57,315 nt of DNA from Curtobacterium sp. MCBA15_001 (GTDB lineage Bacteria; Actinomycetota; Actinomycetes; Actinomycetales; Microbacteriaceae). The notes beneath the pieces were generated by a model. It had not been told where the DNA came from. It saw nothing but the letters and a program-made list of their open reading frames with translations, and searched no databases. Location of the stretch: contig NZ_MJGI01000007.1 of the NCBI RefSeq assembly GCF_001864835.1, forward strand, positions 84,371 to 141,685, given 5' to 3'. Below, piece by piece: positions 45,406-57,315 of the stretch. The stretch's first letter is position 1. Each line of letters starts with the position of its first letter. A program made the position numbers and the translations under genes.

Positions 45406-46443
45406 TCAGGCCGCGACGGCGGAGCGCACCAGACGTCCCTCGCGGTGCAGCGCCGCGACGACGTCGAGCGCCTGGTGCCGGTACTGCGCCTGCGCGGCAC
45501 CGGGCGCCACGATCACACCGTCCGCGCCGGTGGACGCAACGAGCGCGTTGATCTTCTCGGCGACCTGGTCGGCCGAACCGTAGGCCTGACGCTCGGTGCG
45601 CGCGGCGATGAACCGGCGCTCGAGGTCGCTGAACTCGTAGGCGCGGGCCTCGTCCATCGACACCGGCTCGGGCTTCGTCCCCTGGCGCATCCGGATGAAC
45701 GAGATCATGCCGGGGGCGCTCTGCTCCTCGATGATGCGCGGGTCCTCGTCGGTGACGACCTGTACGCCGATCAGCGCGTTCGGCGTCTGCCGGAAGCGCG
45801 ACGGGCGGAAGGAGTCGCGGTACAGCGCCAGCGCGGCCTCGGTGTTGTCCGAGGCGAAGTGGTGCGCGAACGCGAACGAGGTCCCGAGCGCGCCGGCGAC
45901 CTGCGCGCTGTACCCGGAGGAACCGAGCAGCCAGAACTCGGGGACGTCGCCGTAGCCGGGCACGGCACGGATGCGGGAGAGCGGGTTCGACTCGTCCATG
46001 CCCGTGAAGAAGCCGATCAGGTCCGCCAGGCGCTCCGGGAAGTCGTCGACGTCCAGACGGTCCGTCCGGCGCAGCGCCATCGCGGTCGCGCCGTCGGTAC
46101 CCGGCGCACGCCCGAGGCCGAGGTCGACCCGGTCGCCGTACAGCGCACGGAGCGTGCCGAACTGCTCGGCCACGACGAGCGGCGCGTGGTTCGGCAGCAT
46201 CACGCCGCCGGAGCCGATGCGGATGGTGCTGGTCGCGGCACCCACGGCGCTCAGCAGCACGGCCGGCGCGGAGGAGGTGATCCCGGGCATCCCGTGGTGC
46301 TCGGCGACCCAGAAGCGTTCGTAGCCGGCCCGTTCGGCGTGCACCGCCATGTCGACGGAGCCCTGCAGGGCCTCGGTGTTGGACTGGCCGTACTCACGCG
46401 TGGCCAGGTCGAGGACGGACAGGTGCAGGGATGCGTCGCTCAT
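45406..46443 (-). CDS. Luciferase-like (LLM class) flavin-dependent oxidoreductase
   Basis: 345 residues. Hallmarks of the single-subunit bacterial-luciferase-like group are [14 protein letters not shown] near residue 45, [25 protein letters not shown] and [11 protein letters not shown]. Members use reduced FMN or F420 to oxidise small organics; the substrate is unknown. ATG at 46443 fits the family; an in-frame extension upstream runs across the terminator at 46495 and into tdk. It is monocistronic, convergent with the response regulator. Confidence 0.92.
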   Translation of the reverse strand: MSDASLHLSVLDLATREYGQSNTEALQGSVDMAVHAERAGYERFWVAEHHGMPGITSSAPAVLLSAVGAATSTIRIGSGGVMLPNHAPLVVAEQFGTLRALYGDRVDLGLGRAPGTDGATAMALRRTDRLDVDDFPERLADLIGFFTGMDESNPLSRIRAVPGYGDVPEFWLLGSSGYSAQVAGALGTSFAFAHHFASDNTEAALALYRDSFRPSRFRQTPNALIGVQVVTDEDPRIIEEQSAPGMISFIRMRQGTKPEPVSMDEARAYEFSDLERRFIAARTERQAYGSADQVAEKINALVASTGADGVIVAPGAAQAQYRHQALDVVAALHREGRLVRSAVAA

Positions 46444-46494
46444 GTGGTCGCCAACGCGCGACGACGCGCGCCCATTCCGACGGGCACAGGGACC

Positions 46495-46534
46495 GACGGG
46501 AGGCACGGGGCGGGCTCGCACCGCGCCTCCCGTC
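46495..46534. terminator. Palindromic terminator downstream of tdk (family A variant)
   Basis: GACGGGAGGC...GCCTCCCGTC arms of 10 bases around an imperfect GGGGCGGG/CGC centre. It lies 25 bases after the tdk stop and before the luciferase-like gene start. Confidence 0.65.
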
Positions 46535-46559
46535 CGGCGGGCGGTCCGGTCCGGTGCCG

Positions 46560-47192
46560 TCAGCCGAGGTCGCCGTCGAGGCGACCGCCGGACTCGGTGA
46601 GGTAGCAGTTGGCGCAGAGGGACTCGTAGGTGACGCCCGCGCCGTCGATCGCCACCTGGGAGCCGTCGAACACGAACCGGCCGTCGACCTTGCGGGGGTT
46701 GAACACCGCCTTGCGACCGCACCGGCAGATGGTCTTCAGTTCCTCGAGCGAGTGCGCGATCTCGAGCAGACGGGCGCTGCCCGGGAACGCCTCGGTGCGG
46801 AAGTCCGTCCGGATGCCGTAGGCCAGCACCGGGACCCCGTCGAGCACCGCGATCCGGAGCAGGTCGTCCACCTGTCGCGGCGTGAGGAACTGTGCCTCGT
46901 CCACGAGCACGCAGCTGACCGGCCGGACCATGCCGTCGAGGTGGTCGGACTCCGGGTCGATCGCTCCGGCCCGGGCCACGGCCGCGCGGACGTCCTGGTC
47001 GGGGGCGATCACCAGGTCGACGGCGCGGGTGACGCCGAGGCGCGACACGATCGCGTGGTCACCCTTGGTGTCGACGGCCGGCTTCGCGAGCAGCACCCGC
47101 TGCCCGCGCTCCTCGTAGTTGTAGGCGGCCTGCAGGAGCCCGGTGCTCTTGCCGCTGTTCATCGCGCCGTAGCGGAAGTAGAGCTTCGCCAC
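46560..47192 (-). CDS. tdk: Thymidine kinase
   Basis: 210 residues. The P-loop is [13 protein letters not shown], Walker B is VLVDEAQFL, and the zinc cysteines are in CRCG and SLCANCY, as in the type II (vaccinia-like) enzyme. It salvages thymidine to dTMP. The GTG start overlaps the stop of the response regulator gene by one base, so it is in that operon. Pairing a salvage kinase with signalling genes is odd and may be an accident of operon growth. Confidence 0.95.
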   Translation of the reverse strand: MAKLYFRYGAMNSGKSTGLLQAAYNYEERGQRVLLAKPAVDTKGDHAIVSRLGVTRAVDLVIAPDQDVRAAVARAGAIDPESDHLDGMVRPVSCVLVDEAQFLTPRQVDDLLRIAVLDGVPVLAYGIRTDFRTEAFPGSARLLEIAHSLEELKTICRCGRKAVFNPRKVDGRFVFDGSQVAIDGAGVTYESLCANCYLTESGGRLDGDLG

Positions 47193-47893
47193 TACGCGAG
47201 GAAGCCGTCCTCCGCCGCACGACGGATCAGGTCGGACTTCTTGGACGCCGGCCGGCCGACCTTGGCGTACTTCTCGCGGACGCGCCGCAGATAGGTCTTG
47301 GCGGTCTCGTACTGCACGTTCATCTGGCTGGCGACCTCGTTCGTGGAGTAGCCGGACACGTACAGCCGCAGCGCCTCTTCTTCACCGTGGCTGAGCTTCG
47401 GGCGCTGGTGCGCGGCAGCACCGGTCGGCAGGGGACGCCACTCGCGCTGCGGCGGGGTCTCCCTGGCGACGCCCATGACGTCACGGGCGACGTCCATCAC
47501 CTCGCGCATCGGCAGCGACTTCGACAGGAACGCAGCCGCGCCGGCCGCGAGGGCACGGTCGCGCGACTCACGGGTGTCGACGCTGGACAGGACGATCACC
47601 TTGGCGCCGGCTGCGCGGCAGGTCCGCACACGGGCTTCGATCGAGACGGGTTCCTTGAGCTGGAAGTCGAGGAAGACCAGGTCGGTCGGGAAGCTGTCGC
47701 TGTGCACCATCTCGAGCCAGGTGTGCGCGGTCAGCGACAGGTCGAAGTCGAACGCGTTGACGGCGATCCAGCTGGACAGGCTGTCCAACAGGACTTCGTG
47801 GTCGTCGAGGATGGCCAGACGCACCCGGCGGGATCCCGGGTTCGGCAGGGCGGGCGTGCCCTCCGTCAGCCTGTTCGGGTCAGTGCTGGTCAT
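47192..47893 (-). CDS. LuxR-type response regulator
   Basis: 233 residues. The receiver domain has RLAILDDHEVLLDSL and VFLDFQLK (phospho-Asp). The C-terminal HTH has EEEALRLYVSGYSTNEVASQM and YETAKTYLRRVREKY. Its start lies 14 bases inside the end of the membrane-protein gene. It is the output of the kinase/membrane-protein/regulator trio. Its DNA targets are unknown. Confidence 0.92.
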   Translation of the reverse strand: MTSTDPNRLTEGTPALPNPGSRRVRLAILDDHEVLLDSLSSWIAVNAFDFDLSLTAHTWLEMVHSDSFPTDLVFLDFQLKEPVSIEARVRTCRAAGAKVIVLSSVDTRESRDRALAAGAAAFLSKSLPMREVMDVARDVMGVARETPPQREWRPLPTGAAAHQRPKLSHGEEEALRLYVSGYSTNEVASQMNVQYETAKTYLRRVREKYAKVGRPASKKSDLIRRAAEDGFLA

Positions 47894-49157
47894 ACGAGAA
47901 CCTTAGTGCGAGGGACGATGGTCGGACGGCGACGTCGAGGTCCGGGAACGTCACCCGGAGCACGGCGAAGTAGGGGTCGAACGTGCGGTGGATCCCGACG
48001 TCGGAGTCAGCGACGCCCACGTCGAAGGCCACCACGACACAGTCGGGCGGGACGGCGCCGAGGGCGTCCGTGTCCGAGGCCCGCCGGACCATCGCGCGGA
48101 AGTCGGCGGGGTCGACCGTCGGCGCCCGGAGCACCGCGCGCACGACCGTGCGGACGACGGTGCGCTGGTCGGTGTCGAGGGTCGCGATCAGGCCGTCCGG
48201 GTCGTCGATCACGGCGAGGGCACCACCGTCGGCACGGACCGCCTGCTCGAACCAGGTGCGGTCGGCGTCCGCGACCATCGACCGGCGGATGCCGTCGGCG
48301 ATCGACCGGGCACGGGCACGGTCGACGTCCGTGATGGTCTCGCGGGTGCGGAGCTCGGCGAAGAACGGGCCGACGTCACGGGTCAGGATGGTCGACCGGT
48401 CCTCTTCGACGCTGGCGGCGATGCCGTCCCGCTCGGCACGCTCGACGGAGTAGGACCCGGCGCGGATCTGTACGCGCTCGGCGAGCCCGGCGAAGGTCCA
48501 CGCGAACACCCCGGCCGCCGCGGTGAGCACGAGCGTCGGTGCTGCGGCGAGGAACCCGGAGACCGACACGGGCACCCCGTGCGGGAACACCGTCGCGGCG
48601 GTCCCCCAGGCGACGGCGTCGACGACTGCCAGGAACACGCCGCCCACCACGAGGTCCACCCAGGGCCGGTAGGGCGCGGCCATCACGATGCCGGTCGCGG
48701 TCAGCAGGGACATGAAGTCGTTCAGCGCGCTGCGGTCCGGTCCCCACTGCGCCGCGACGCTGGTCACCGCGGCGACGGCGAGCAACCCGACGTGCAGCAC
48801 GAACGCCCACCGGGGGAACGGTGCGCGGAAGGGGCTCGACGCGACGAGGACCACGGCGGCCGACGCGGCAAGCAGCAGGACCGTCATGGCGCTCAGGGTC
48901 GGGGAGCCGACGACGTCGCGGTCGAACAGGGACGTCAGGATCGCCCAGAGGACCCCCGCTGCGCCGAGCACCACCGCGAGCGGCCGGGACCCCATCGCGC
49001 CGAGCGGGTCGTACTGCTGCGCCGTCCGACCGGAGGCCGTCACGGACCCCGGACCGCCGGTGCGGCCGACGCGGGCGGAGCGGGCAGTGCGGCCGGTGCG
49101 GTCGGCACGGTAGGTGCGGCCGGCGCGGCCGGCGCGGCCGGCGCGGTCGGCGCTCAT
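47880..49157 (-). CDS. Membrane protein of a two-component locus, no kinase domain visible
   Basis: 425 residues. An Arg/Ala/Gly/Thr-rich N-terminus (about 1-45), encoded by 9-bp GCGGCCGGC-like repeats, precedes about six membrane helices (about 55-215). A cytoplasmic region of about 200 residues follows with no recognisable HisKA or HATPase motif. It may be a degenerate sensor or a signal-binding partner. ATG at 49157 overlaps the stop of the kinase gene (ATGA); the ATG before GSRPLAVV is an alternative start that would drop the repeats. Confidence 0.78.
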   Translation of the reverse strand: MSADRAGRAGRAGRTYRADRTGRTARSARVGRTGGPGSVTASGRTAQQYDPLGAMGSRPLAVVLGAAGVLWAILTSLFDRDVVGSPTLSAMTVLLLAASAAVVLVASSPFRAPFPRWAFVLHVGLLAVAAVTSVAAQWGPDRSALNDFMSLLTATGIVMAAPYRPWVDLVVGGVFLAVVDAVAWGTAATVFPHGVPVSVSGFLAAAPTLVLTAAAGVFAWTFAGLAERVQIRAGSYSVERAERDGIAASVEEDRSTILTRDVGPFFAELRTRETITDVDRARARSIADGIRRSMVADADRTWFEQAVRADGGALAVIDDPDGLIATLDTDQRTVVRTVVRAVLRAPTVDPADFRAMVRRASDTDALGAVPPDCVVVAFDVGVADSDVGIHRTFDPYFAVLRVTFPDLDVAVRPSSLALRFSYDQH

Positions 49158-50359
49158 GAGCTCGCTCCGTCCGGCACGGCGACGGCGGCTGCGCGGGCGC
49201 CGTGGGGCACGGTCATCATGACGCTGGTGCCGGTGCCCGGCGACGACCACACCTGCACGTCGCCGCCCACGCGGCCGATGCGCTCGCGCACCGAGTTGCG
49301 CAGGCCCATCCGGTCAGCGCCGGTCTGCTGCTCGTCGAAGCCGCGGCCGTCGTCGACGACCATCACGGTGCAGGCGACGCCGTCGTCGAACACGCTGACC
49401 TCGGCGGTGTCGGTTCCGGCGTGCTTGCGGACGTTCGCCAGGCACTGCCCCACCGCGCGGACCAGGGCGGTCACCGCGTCGGACTCGAGTCGGCCCATCG
49501 CCGCGGGGTCGCCCGTCACCAGGACCTCGAGCCCCTCGGCACGTTCGTCGGCGAGCATGTGCTCGAAGGCGTCCACCGCAGCGCCGGGATCCGGTTGCGG
49601 CGCGGGCGCGAGCCATTCGGTGCCGGTGAGCATCGCGACGTCGGCCTCGACCGTGCGGGCCAGCTGCGCGTCCATCGGCCCGTCGGGCGCGAGCGAGATC
49701 GCGCCGAGGTGGTTGAGGACGGTGTCGTGCAGGATCGCCGACGCCTCGAGCTCCACCCCGGCGCGGTAGGCGGAGACGTGTTCTTCCCGCGCGGACCGCA
49801 GCAGTTCGGGCTGGACGCGCTGCGACCGTGCCGTGGTCCGGCTGGCGACGAGCACGATGGCGACCACGAACGCCAGGGTCACCCACGCGAGCACGAGCGG
49901 GTGTCCCGCTCCCCCGGTCTGCGCCGTCGCGATGGACGTGGCGACGCGGCCGACGACCAGCCCGGCGATGGACCACAGGACGACGCGACCGGGGACCGCG
50001 CCCGCGCCGCCCACGAGCACGAGGGGCACCACGACGAGCGACAGCAGGTACGAGGCGACCCAGGGCACGGGGACCTCGCGCAGCACGACCACGGCGCACC
50101 ACCACGCGCAGATCCCGCCGACGAGCAGGAAGGCGACCGCAGAGCGCCACGTGCTGAACTGCACGTGCACGCCGATCATCGCGAGCATCGGCAGGAGCGC
50201 GAGGACGGCCGGCACCACGGCGACACGGGGGTCGTCGAACCGGAACAGCAGCAGGCTGACCGCAGCGACCAGGACCGACCCGACGGCAGCGGCGTGGAAC
50301 GCCCGCACGGTCGACCACGCGTTGACCCGCGGAGCGAGGTGCGTGGGGATGCCGAGCAC
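49154..50359 (-). CDS. Membrane sensor histidine kinase
   Basis: 401 residues. About six membrane helices (about 15-170) are followed by a dimer helix with ASAILHDTVLNHLG (His about 210) and an HATPase domain with NVRKHAG, DDGRGFD and GTGTSVMM. GTG at 50359 has a GGAAGGA site upstream; in-frame starts further upstream are possible. It is the first gene of the minus-strand set kinase, membrane protein, response regulator, tdk, each overlapping the next. Confidence 0.88.
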   Translation of the reverse strand: MLGIPTHLAPRVNAWSTVRAFHAAAVGSVLVAAVSLLLFRFDDPRVAVVPAVLALLPMLAMIGVHVQFSTWRSAVAFLLVGGICAWWCAVVVLREVPVPWVASYLLSLVVVPLVLVGGAGAVPGRVVLWSIAGLVVGRVATSIATAQTGGAGHPLVLAWVTLAFVVAIVLVASRTTARSQRVQPELLRSAREEHVSAYRAGVELEASAILHDTVLNHLGAISLAPDGPMDAQLARTVEADVAMLTGTEWLAPAPQPDPGAAVDAFEHMLADERAEGLEVLVTGDPAAMGRLESDAVTALVRAVGQCLANVRKHAGTDTAEVSVFDDGVACTVMVVDDGRGFDEQQTGADRMGLRNSVRERIGRVGGDVQVWSSPGTGTSVMMTVPHGARAAAVAVPDGASS

Positions 50360-50424
50360 GGTGCGTCGTCCTTCCGGGAGCCAGGGAGCGCCGTCCACGA
50401 TCCAACCACCATCGAGGAGGTCGT

Positions 50425-50442
50425 GTACCCCGGATCGGGTAC
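50425..50442. promoter_or_regulatory. Inverted repeat upstream of the kinase operon
   Basis: GTACCC, six bases, GGGTAC, about 66 bases upstream of the kinase GTG. It could be an operator for the operon's own response regulator; this is inference. A TATCAT hexamer further upstream on the minus strand (about 50460) may be a -10. Confidence 0.4.
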
Positions 50443-50528
50443 CGGAAGACGACTGACACCATGATACCGGCGGCCACTGACGTCCGGTGTCCCCCGAACG
50501 TGCTCGCCGGGTGACGGACCAGCCGCGC

Positions 50529-51734
50529 TCAGAACAGGGTCGGAGCCCCGTTCGTGATGCCGGTCGCGCCGCCGGAGGATGCCGGGACGAGCGCGCGCGT
50601 GCGCAGGTCGGGGCGGTCCTGCCGGTGGCGTTCGTCCCAGGACCGATCCGCACGCTTGAGGGGCGAGATGCCGGCGGCACGGTCATTGCCCGGACCGGAA
50701 GCGGGATCGCCGACAGCGGTTCCGCCAGTCGCTTCGTTGCTCGGCGCGGAGAACCCCATCGAGCCCGTCGCCGGATCGACCTTCCCCACACCGACGCCGT
50801 GCGCGCGCAGGATCGGCCGGATGCGCTCGGCGAGCCAGCGTCGGTAGTCCTTCGGCGCGTACGTGTTGTCGAGGTACATCGCGCGGTACCGCGGCACCAG
50901 GTCCGGGTGCGTGCGCGCCAGCCAGTCGAGGTACCACGGCTTGACGCCCGGCTTCAGGTGCAGTGCGGAGTACATCACGCTCGTCGCACCGGCAGCTGCC
51001 GCTCGGCCGATCGCGTCGTCGAGGTGCGCGACGGTGTCGGTGACGTAGGGCAGCACGGGCATCAGGAACACCGAGCAGTCCAGCCCGGCGTCCCGCACGG
51101 CGCGGACCGTCGCCAACCGGGCCGCGGTGGTGGGAGTCCCCGGTTCGACGGACTGCTGCAGGTCGTCGTCGTACACCGCGATCGACATCGCCAGGTCCAC
51201 GGGGACCTGCTCGGATGCCGCCACGAGGGCCGGGATGTCCCGCCGCAGCAGCGTGCCCTTCGTGAGGATGCTGAACGGCGTCCCCGAGTCGGCCAGCGCC
51301 GCGATGATGCCCGGCATCAGGCGGTACTTGCCCTCGGCGCGCTGGTACGGGTCGGTGTTGGTACCGAGGGCGACCGGGTGGCGGTCCCAGGTCGGCTTCG
51401 CGAGCTCGCGACGCAGGACCTCGGCCACGTTGGTCTTCACGACGATCTGCTGGTCGAAGTCGGCCCCGGCGTCGAACTCGAGCCAGGTGTGGGTCGGGCG
51501 GGCGAAGCAGTACACACACGCGTGCGAACACCCGCGGTAGGGGTTGATCGTCATCCCCCAGGTGCCGCCGTCGATGCCGTCGACGCGGTTCAGCGCGGAC
51601 TTCGCCAGGACCTCGTGGAAGGTCACCCCCGCGAACTCCGGGGTCGTCACGCTCCGGACGAAGCCGCTGTTCGACTCGAGCCCCGGCAGCATGTCGCTGC
51701 CCGAGGCGCCGATCGCCTGTCCGTCCCACCGCAT
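50529..51734 (-). CDS. Radical SAM protein (Rv2578c-like)
   Basis: 401 residues. The iron-sulfur cysteines are Cys69, Cys73 and Cys76 in CSHACVYC, following INPYRG, which is the signature of the SplB/Rv2578c-like radical SAM group; a GTNTDPYQ motif follows. The reaction is unknown; the family is linked by name to spore photoproduct lyase, but no photoproduct activity is shown here. The ATG at 51734 is chosen because the alternative GTG at 51752 lies inside the LexA-type box. The C-terminal 70 residues are low-complexity. Confidence 0.88.
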   Translation of the reverse strand: MRWDGQAIGASGSDMLPGLESNSGFVRSVTTPEFAGVTFHEVLAKSALNRVDGIDGGTWGMTINPYRGCSHACVYCFARPTHTWLEFDAGADFDQQIVVKTNVAEVLRRELAKPTWDRHPVALGTNTDPYQRAEGKYRLMPGIIAALADSGTPFSILTKGTLLRRDIPALVAASEQVPVDLAMSIAVYDDDLQQSVEPGTPTTAARLATVRAVRDAGLDCSVFLMPVLPYVTDTVAHLDDAIGRAAAAGATSVMYSALHLKPGVKPWYLDWLARTHPDLVPRYRAMYLDNTYAPKDYRRWLAERIRPILRAHGVGVGKVDPATGSMGFSAPSNEATGGTAVGDPASGPGNDRAAGISPLKRADRSWDERHRQDRPDLRTRALVPASSGGATGITNGAPTLF

Positions 51735-51741
51735 GCCTTCA

Positions 51742-51759
51742 TTCGAACACACGTTCGAA
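51742..51759. promoter_or_regulatory. LexA (SOS) box upstream of the radical SAM gene
   Basis: TTCGAAC-ACAC-GTTCGAA is a perfect inverted repeat. Its core TCGAAC-N4-GTTCGA is the consensus LexA box of mycobacteria and other actinobacteria. It ends 8 bases before the ATG. On the minus strand a TTGCGC, 17 bases, TCGAAT arrangement would place it over the spacer and -10 of a leaderless promoter, the usual repressing position. Confidence 0.85.
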
Positions 51760-51780
51760 CGCGGCGCAAGCGCGGCCCGC

Positions 51781-53268
51781 CTAGTGGTGGAGTCCGAGCA
51801 CCTTCGCGGTCCGGGTCAGGGTCTCGTCGGCCAGGGCAGCGTCCTCGCCGAGGTCCTTGCCGTACGTCGGCACCATCACGCGGACCGCGTCTTCCCACCG
51901 GTCCCAGCGGTCGGGGAAGCACGTGCGGAGCAGCCCGAGCATGATCGGCACCGCGGTGGACGCCCCCGGGGACGCGCCGAGCAGCCCGGCGATCGAGCCG
52001 TCCGCGGCCGTGATCACCTCGGTGCCGAACTGCAGCACCCCGCCCTTGTCCTTGTCCGGCTTGATGACCTGCACGCGCTGGCCGGCGATGATCTTGTGCC
52101 AGTTGCCCGGCTCGGCCGCGGGCATGAAGTCGCGGAGGGCTTCGAACTTGGTCTGCTTCGACGCCAGCAGCTGACCGACCAGGTACCGCACCAGGTCGAA
52201 GTTCGAGAACGCGACGCTGAGCATCGGGCGCAGGTTGTGCGGGCGGATCGACCGGAACAGGTCGAACAGCGAGCCCTGCTTCAGGAACTTCGGGCTGAAC
52301 CCGGCGTAGGGACCGAACATCAGCGAGGCCGAGCCGTCGACGATCCGGGTGTCGAGGTGCGGGACCGACATCGGGGGCGCCCCGACGCTGGCCTTGCCGT
52401 AGACCTTCGCAGCGTGCTTCTGGACGACCTCGGGGTCGTCGGTGCGCAGGAACTCACCGGACACCGGGAAGCCGCCGTACCCGCGGATCTCCGGGATGCC
52501 GGACTTCTGCAGCAGGTGCAGGGCCCCGCCACCGGCGCCGACGAAGACGAACTTGGCGGCGATCGACTGCTTCGAACGGCCGACCTCGTTCCGGACGTCG
52601 AGCGCCCAGCCGTCGAAGACCTTGCCGCGGCGGATGCTGGTGACCTGGTGGTTCGGTTCGAACTCGACACCGTCGATCTCGAGCTGGTCGAACAGCTGCC
52701 GCGTGAGCGACCCGAAGTCGACGTCCGAACCCGCGGCCGAGTACGTCGCCGCGATCGGCTGGTCCCGCTTGCGGCCCGGGATGAGCGCCGGGGCCCACTT
52801 GCGGATCTGTTCGGCGTCGTCGCTGAACTCGAGCCCGGCGAAGAGCGGGTGGTCCTTCATCGCCTCGTACCGCTTGCGCATGTACTCGACGTTGTCGGCG
52901 CCCCACACGAATGAGATGTGCGGCGTCGGGTTGATGAAGCTGGTGGGGTCGGGCAGCGTGCCGTTCTCCACCAGGAACGACCAGAACTGCCGCGAGACCT
53001 GGAACTGCTCGTTGACGTTGACGGCCTTGGTGATCTCGACGCGACCGTCGGGCAACTCGGGCGTGTAGTTCAGCTCGCACAGCGCGGAGTGGCCGGTCCC
53101 GGCGTTGTTCCACGGGTTCGAGCTCTCCTGCGCGACACCGCCCAGCCGCTCGTACACGCGGATCCGCCAGTCGGGCTCCAGCCGGTGGATGAGCGCGCCG
53201 AGCGTGGCGCTCATGATCCCTCCGCCGATGAGGACGACGTCGATCGGTTCCACCTGCTTCACTGCCAC
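51781..53268 (-). CDS. mqo: Malate:quinone oxidoreductase
   Basis: 495 residues. The FAD-binding N-terminus is IDVVLIGGGIMSATLGALI, followed by NPWNNAGTGHSALCELNYTP and a GAGGGALHLLQKSGI stretch typical of Mqo. It oxidises malate to oxaloacetate at the membrane, feeding quinone directly. The GTG at 53268 is 6 bases after TAGGAT (53275-53280), so it is probably leaderless. A palindromic terminator lies just upstream, ending asd transcription. Confidence 0.96.
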   Translation of the reverse strand: MAVKQVEPIDVVLIGGGIMSATLGALIHRLEPDWRIRVYERLGGVAQESSNPWNNAGTGHSALCELNYTPELPDGRVEITKAVNVNEQFQVSRQFWSFLVENGTLPDPTSFINPTPHISFVWGADNVEYMRKRYEAMKDHPLFAGLEFSDDAEQIRKWAPALIPGRKRDQPIAATYSAAGSDVDFGSLTRQLFDQLEIDGVEFEPNHQVTSIRRGKVFDGWALDVRNEVGRSKQSIAAKFVFVGAGGGALHLLQKSGIPEIRGYGGFPVSGEFLRTDDPEVVQKHAAKVYGKASVGAPPMSVPHLDTRIVDGSASLMFGPYAGFSPKFLKQGSLFDLFRSIRPHNLRPMLSVAFSNFDLVRYLVGQLLASKQTKFEALRDFMPAAEPGNWHKIIAGQRVQVIKPDKDKGGVLQFGTEVITAADGSIAGLLGASPGASTAVPIMLGLLRTCFPDRWDRWEDAVRVMVPTYGKDLGEDAALADETLTRTAKVLGLHH

Positions 53269-53325
53269 CCGACGATCCTACAAGCGTGCGCCGACAGGGT
53301 GACCAGCTGCACCTCAGACAGACGG

Positions 53326-53355
53326 GAGGCACGGTGCCAGCTGGCACCGTGCCTC
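53326..53355. terminator. Perfect 30-bp palindrome between asd and mqo (family A)
   Basis: GAGGCACGGTGCCAG is followed directly by its exact reverse complement. Compared with the copy at 2710, matching changes occur in both arms (CCCGG to CACGG and CCGGG to CCGTG), so the pairing is preserved. Confidence 0.75.
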
Positions 53356-53431
53356 TCCCCACCGACACGGCCGGCGCGCCGCTGGCGCGTCGCGCCGGAA
53401 CCGGCGGCGTGGGCCCTGTCGGAGCGCGTGG

Positions 53432-56533
<3,102 letters not shown>

Positions 56534-56534
<1 letters not shown>

Positions 56535-57315
56535 CAGGCCTCCTCGCTCAACGAGGTCTCCTCGATGAACTGCGCACCGAGGATCTCACGCACGACGGCC
56601 TCGCCGTAGCGGCCGGGGACCGCGGCGCGACGCGGCGCCTGCGGCTGCGGGGCGGCTGCCTGCGGCGGCCGTGCCTGCTGGGCAGGCGCCTGCGGCGGCC
56701 GTGTCTGCTGGGGTGCCTGCGGCGCGGCCGACCGGCCGCCGCCGGGGCCCGGATCCGGGAACGGGGCACCGTCGTCGAAGGGTTCGTCGTCGAGCGGGTA
56801 GTCGTCGACCGGCACGGGAGGCTCGCCCTGCGTCGGCTGCGCGGCCTGCGGTCCGCGACCAGCGGCCTGCGGTCCGCGACCAGCGGCCTTCAGGGCGTCG
56901 AGTGCCGACTGCGTCTCGGCGACCGGCCCGGAGGTCTCGGTCACGGCGGGCGCGGCCGCGACCGGTGCGTCCGCGACCGTGTCCGTCGGCCCGGTGGAGC
57001 CCATCGGCGCGGCCCACGTGGGCTCGACGTCGTCCGCTACGGCCCCGGCAGTGGGGTCGGTCGCCGGGATGGTGGCGACGGCCCACTCGGTCACGGGGTC
57101 GTTCGAGGCGGCGGGGGCCTGGCGCTGGGGCTGGGGCTCGGGCTCGGGCTCGGGCGGGGTCGCGGCACGAGCCGGTGCAGCGGACGCCGCAGGGGTCGGC
57201 TCGACCGTCGCCGAGGTCGTCGGTTCCGGTGCGGGGGCCGGCTCGGACGCGGACACCGTCGGGGTGGCGGTGTCGGGGGTGGCGGTGTCGGGGGTGGTGG
57301 GGTCGGGGGTGGTGG
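56534..57315 (-). CDS. dnaX: DNA polymerase III gamma/tau subunit, C-terminal part (cut by window edge)
   Basis: The frame is open from the stop at 56534 to the window edge (about 260 codons). The visible part is the Pro/Ala/Thr-rich tail of DnaX, with TATPD-type repeats at the edge, AAGRGPQ duplicated, and a final conserved stretch [20 protein letters not shown] that is typical of actinobacterial DnaX ends. The AAA+ clamp-loader domain lies outside the window. Identity rests on this ending and on the direct overlap with recR. Confidence 0.88.

Noticed and set aside
51734..51752. GTG at 51752 as start of the radical SAM gene
   Set aside because: It lies inside the LexA-type box and overlaps the likely -10; the ATG at 51734 has no such conflict.

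Overview
The window is about 57 kb of very GC-rich, densely coding DNA from an actinobacterium. Codon bias, many GTG starts, overlapping ATGA/GTGA gene junctions and the gene families point to Microbacteriaceae; Curtobacterium or a close relative is my best guess, but that is inference. I see no prophage, transposase, plasmid functions or CRISPR array. Most of it is ordinary chromosome.

Layout. 1-2.7 kb: two tandem DUF805 membrane proteins (one cut by the window edge), a quinone-oxidoreductase-type enzyme and a diacylglycerol-kinase-type lipid kinase. 2.7-9.1 kb: a complete mannitol phosphotransferase system. PTS enzyme I, mannitol EIICB, EIIA and mannitol-1-phosphate dehydrogenase lie on the minus strand, and a DeoR-family regulator and HPr diverge on the plus strand. 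9.2-15.1 kb: exonuclease III, tryptophanyl-tRNA synthetase, a GNAT enzyme, riboflavin genes ribD and ribA, and an MFS symporter. 15.1-17.7 kb: a repeat-rich spacer, then a 71-residue helix-turn-helix protein with operator-like repeats over its promoter and an ABC exporter. 17.7-26.6 kb: nicotinamidase, a PBP4-type carboxypeptidase, a Gfo/Idh/MocA oxidoreductase, a secreted acid phosphatase made of two nearly identical HAD domains, a GH13 glucosidase and a two-gene ABC transporter.

26.7-57.3 kb follows an order I recognise from Mycobacterium tuberculosis (roughly Rv3644c to Rv3721c, from memory): holB, topA, a Tad/Flp pilus cluster, a 6C small RNA, acs, RidA with DUF4177, a PASTA penicillin-binding protein, a metallophosphoesterase, and later asd, lysC, recR and dnaX. 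Between these lie lineage-specific inserts: two orphan membrane proteins and a two-component pair just after tRNA-Pro, a luciferase-like oxidoreductase, thymidine kinase, a kinase/membrane-protein/regulator trio, a radical SAM protein with a LexA-type box, and malate:quinone oxidoreductase.

Three regulatory themes recur. First, at least twelve genes begin 6-9 bases (mostly 7) after a TAnnnT hexamer, so leaderless transcription is probably common. Second, convergent gene ends carry copies of one long GC-rich palindrome that looks like a family of terminators. Third, short tandem repeats cluster at gene ends. I did not find one plainly new multi-gene system. The best leads are the duplicated phosphatase, the HTH/ABC-exporter unit with its repeats, and the sensor trio with a membrane partner that lacks a kinase domain.
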